Source of the DNA: Candidatus Cloacimonadota bacterium
GTDB lineage: Bacteria; Cloacimonadota; Cloacimonadia; JGIOTU-2
DNA length: 6,749 bases
NCBI GenBank assembly: GCA_021160355.1
Contig: JAGHCS010000214.1
Location: forward strand, 1-6,749
Reading direction: 5' to 3'
Within the stretch, counting starts at the first letter, position 1. Each line of letters opens with the position of its first letter. A program made the translations under genes and the position numbers. The notes under the pieces were generated by a model. It had not been told where the DNA came from. It did no database searches and saw nothing but the letters and a program-made list of their open reading frames with translations. Below, piece after piece: positions 6,643-6,749 of this stretch.

Positions 6643-6749
6643 GGTATAACAAAAAGGTAATATATGCAGCGAGTGTGGCAAACTTTTTAGAATTCCTAAA
6701 TCCTCCATCTCCTTACGATTGATCGGAATACGCCGCGACAGGTAATTTC
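6643..6749 (-). other. region upstream of dusB with open frame to window edge
   Basis: The dusB reading frame stays open upstream of the preferred start through 35 further codons to the right edge. It includes an ATG at 6708 and protein-like sequence before it (LSRRIPINRKEMEDLGIL). The other two minus-strand frames end here, at a TAA (6715-6713, after VAAYSDQS) and a TAG (6698-6696, after VRRWRI). The C-terminus of an upstream gene could therefore end in one of those frames, or dusB could be longer or fused. An AAGGAG touches the ATG at 6708 with no spacer, and a GGAGG follows inside the frame. The region is too short to decide. Confidence 0.4.

Noticed and set aside
5680..6708. Longer dusB start at 6708
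   Set aside because: The added 22 residues do not resemble the DusB N-terminus, the AAGGAG has no spacer to that ATG, and the 6642 start gives the usual family length. It is kept open as a finding.

Overview
The window is a compact bacterial chromosomal segment of low to moderate G+C content in which every supported gene lies on the minus strand. In transcription order (right to left) these are a DusB-type tRNA-dihydrouridine synthase, a cytoplasmic TPR-repeat protein, a YbbR-domain membrane-anchored protein, TsaD (tRNA t6A synthesis), a membrane-bound family 2 glycosyltransferase, then a 191-bp gap, a YycJ/WalJ-type metallo-beta-lactamase-fold protein, and a Na+/Ca2+-exchanger-family antiporter that runs off the left edge. 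No RNA gene, insertion sequence, CRISPR array or phage gene was seen.

Layout: positions 6642 to 1772 hold five genes joined by overlaps of 4 to 8 bp or a 3-bp gap, so they are almost certainly one transcription unit. Two tRNA-modification genes (dusB, tsaD) are interleaved with a TPR protein and two envelope-associated genes (ybbR-like, GT2). Positions 1771 to 1581 are non-coding and carry two repeat-like sequences: a run of four degenerate 9-nt units, and an A/T-rich 11-nt direct repeat that straddles the glycosyltransferase stop codon. Positions 1580 to 1 hold the second unit, in which the walJ-like stop codon directly abuts the exchanger start codon (TAGATG).

Organism: the genes are housekeeping genes found in many phyla, so taxonomy is only a guess. 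Most starts lack a recognisable Shine-Dalgarno sequence, and the proteins are Lys/Ile/Asn-rich. The intergenic repeat resembles ones I recall from environmental and candidate-phylum genomes. This would fit an uncultured anaerobe of the FCB group or a neighbour such as Cloacimonadota, but nothing here proves it.

I found no convincing undescribed system. The points most worth a second look are the intergenic 9-nt tandem repeat, the unresolved reading frame that is open upstream of dusB to the window edge, the placement of ybbR away from any diadenylate cyclase gene in this window, and the mixed tRNA-modification/envelope gene cluster.
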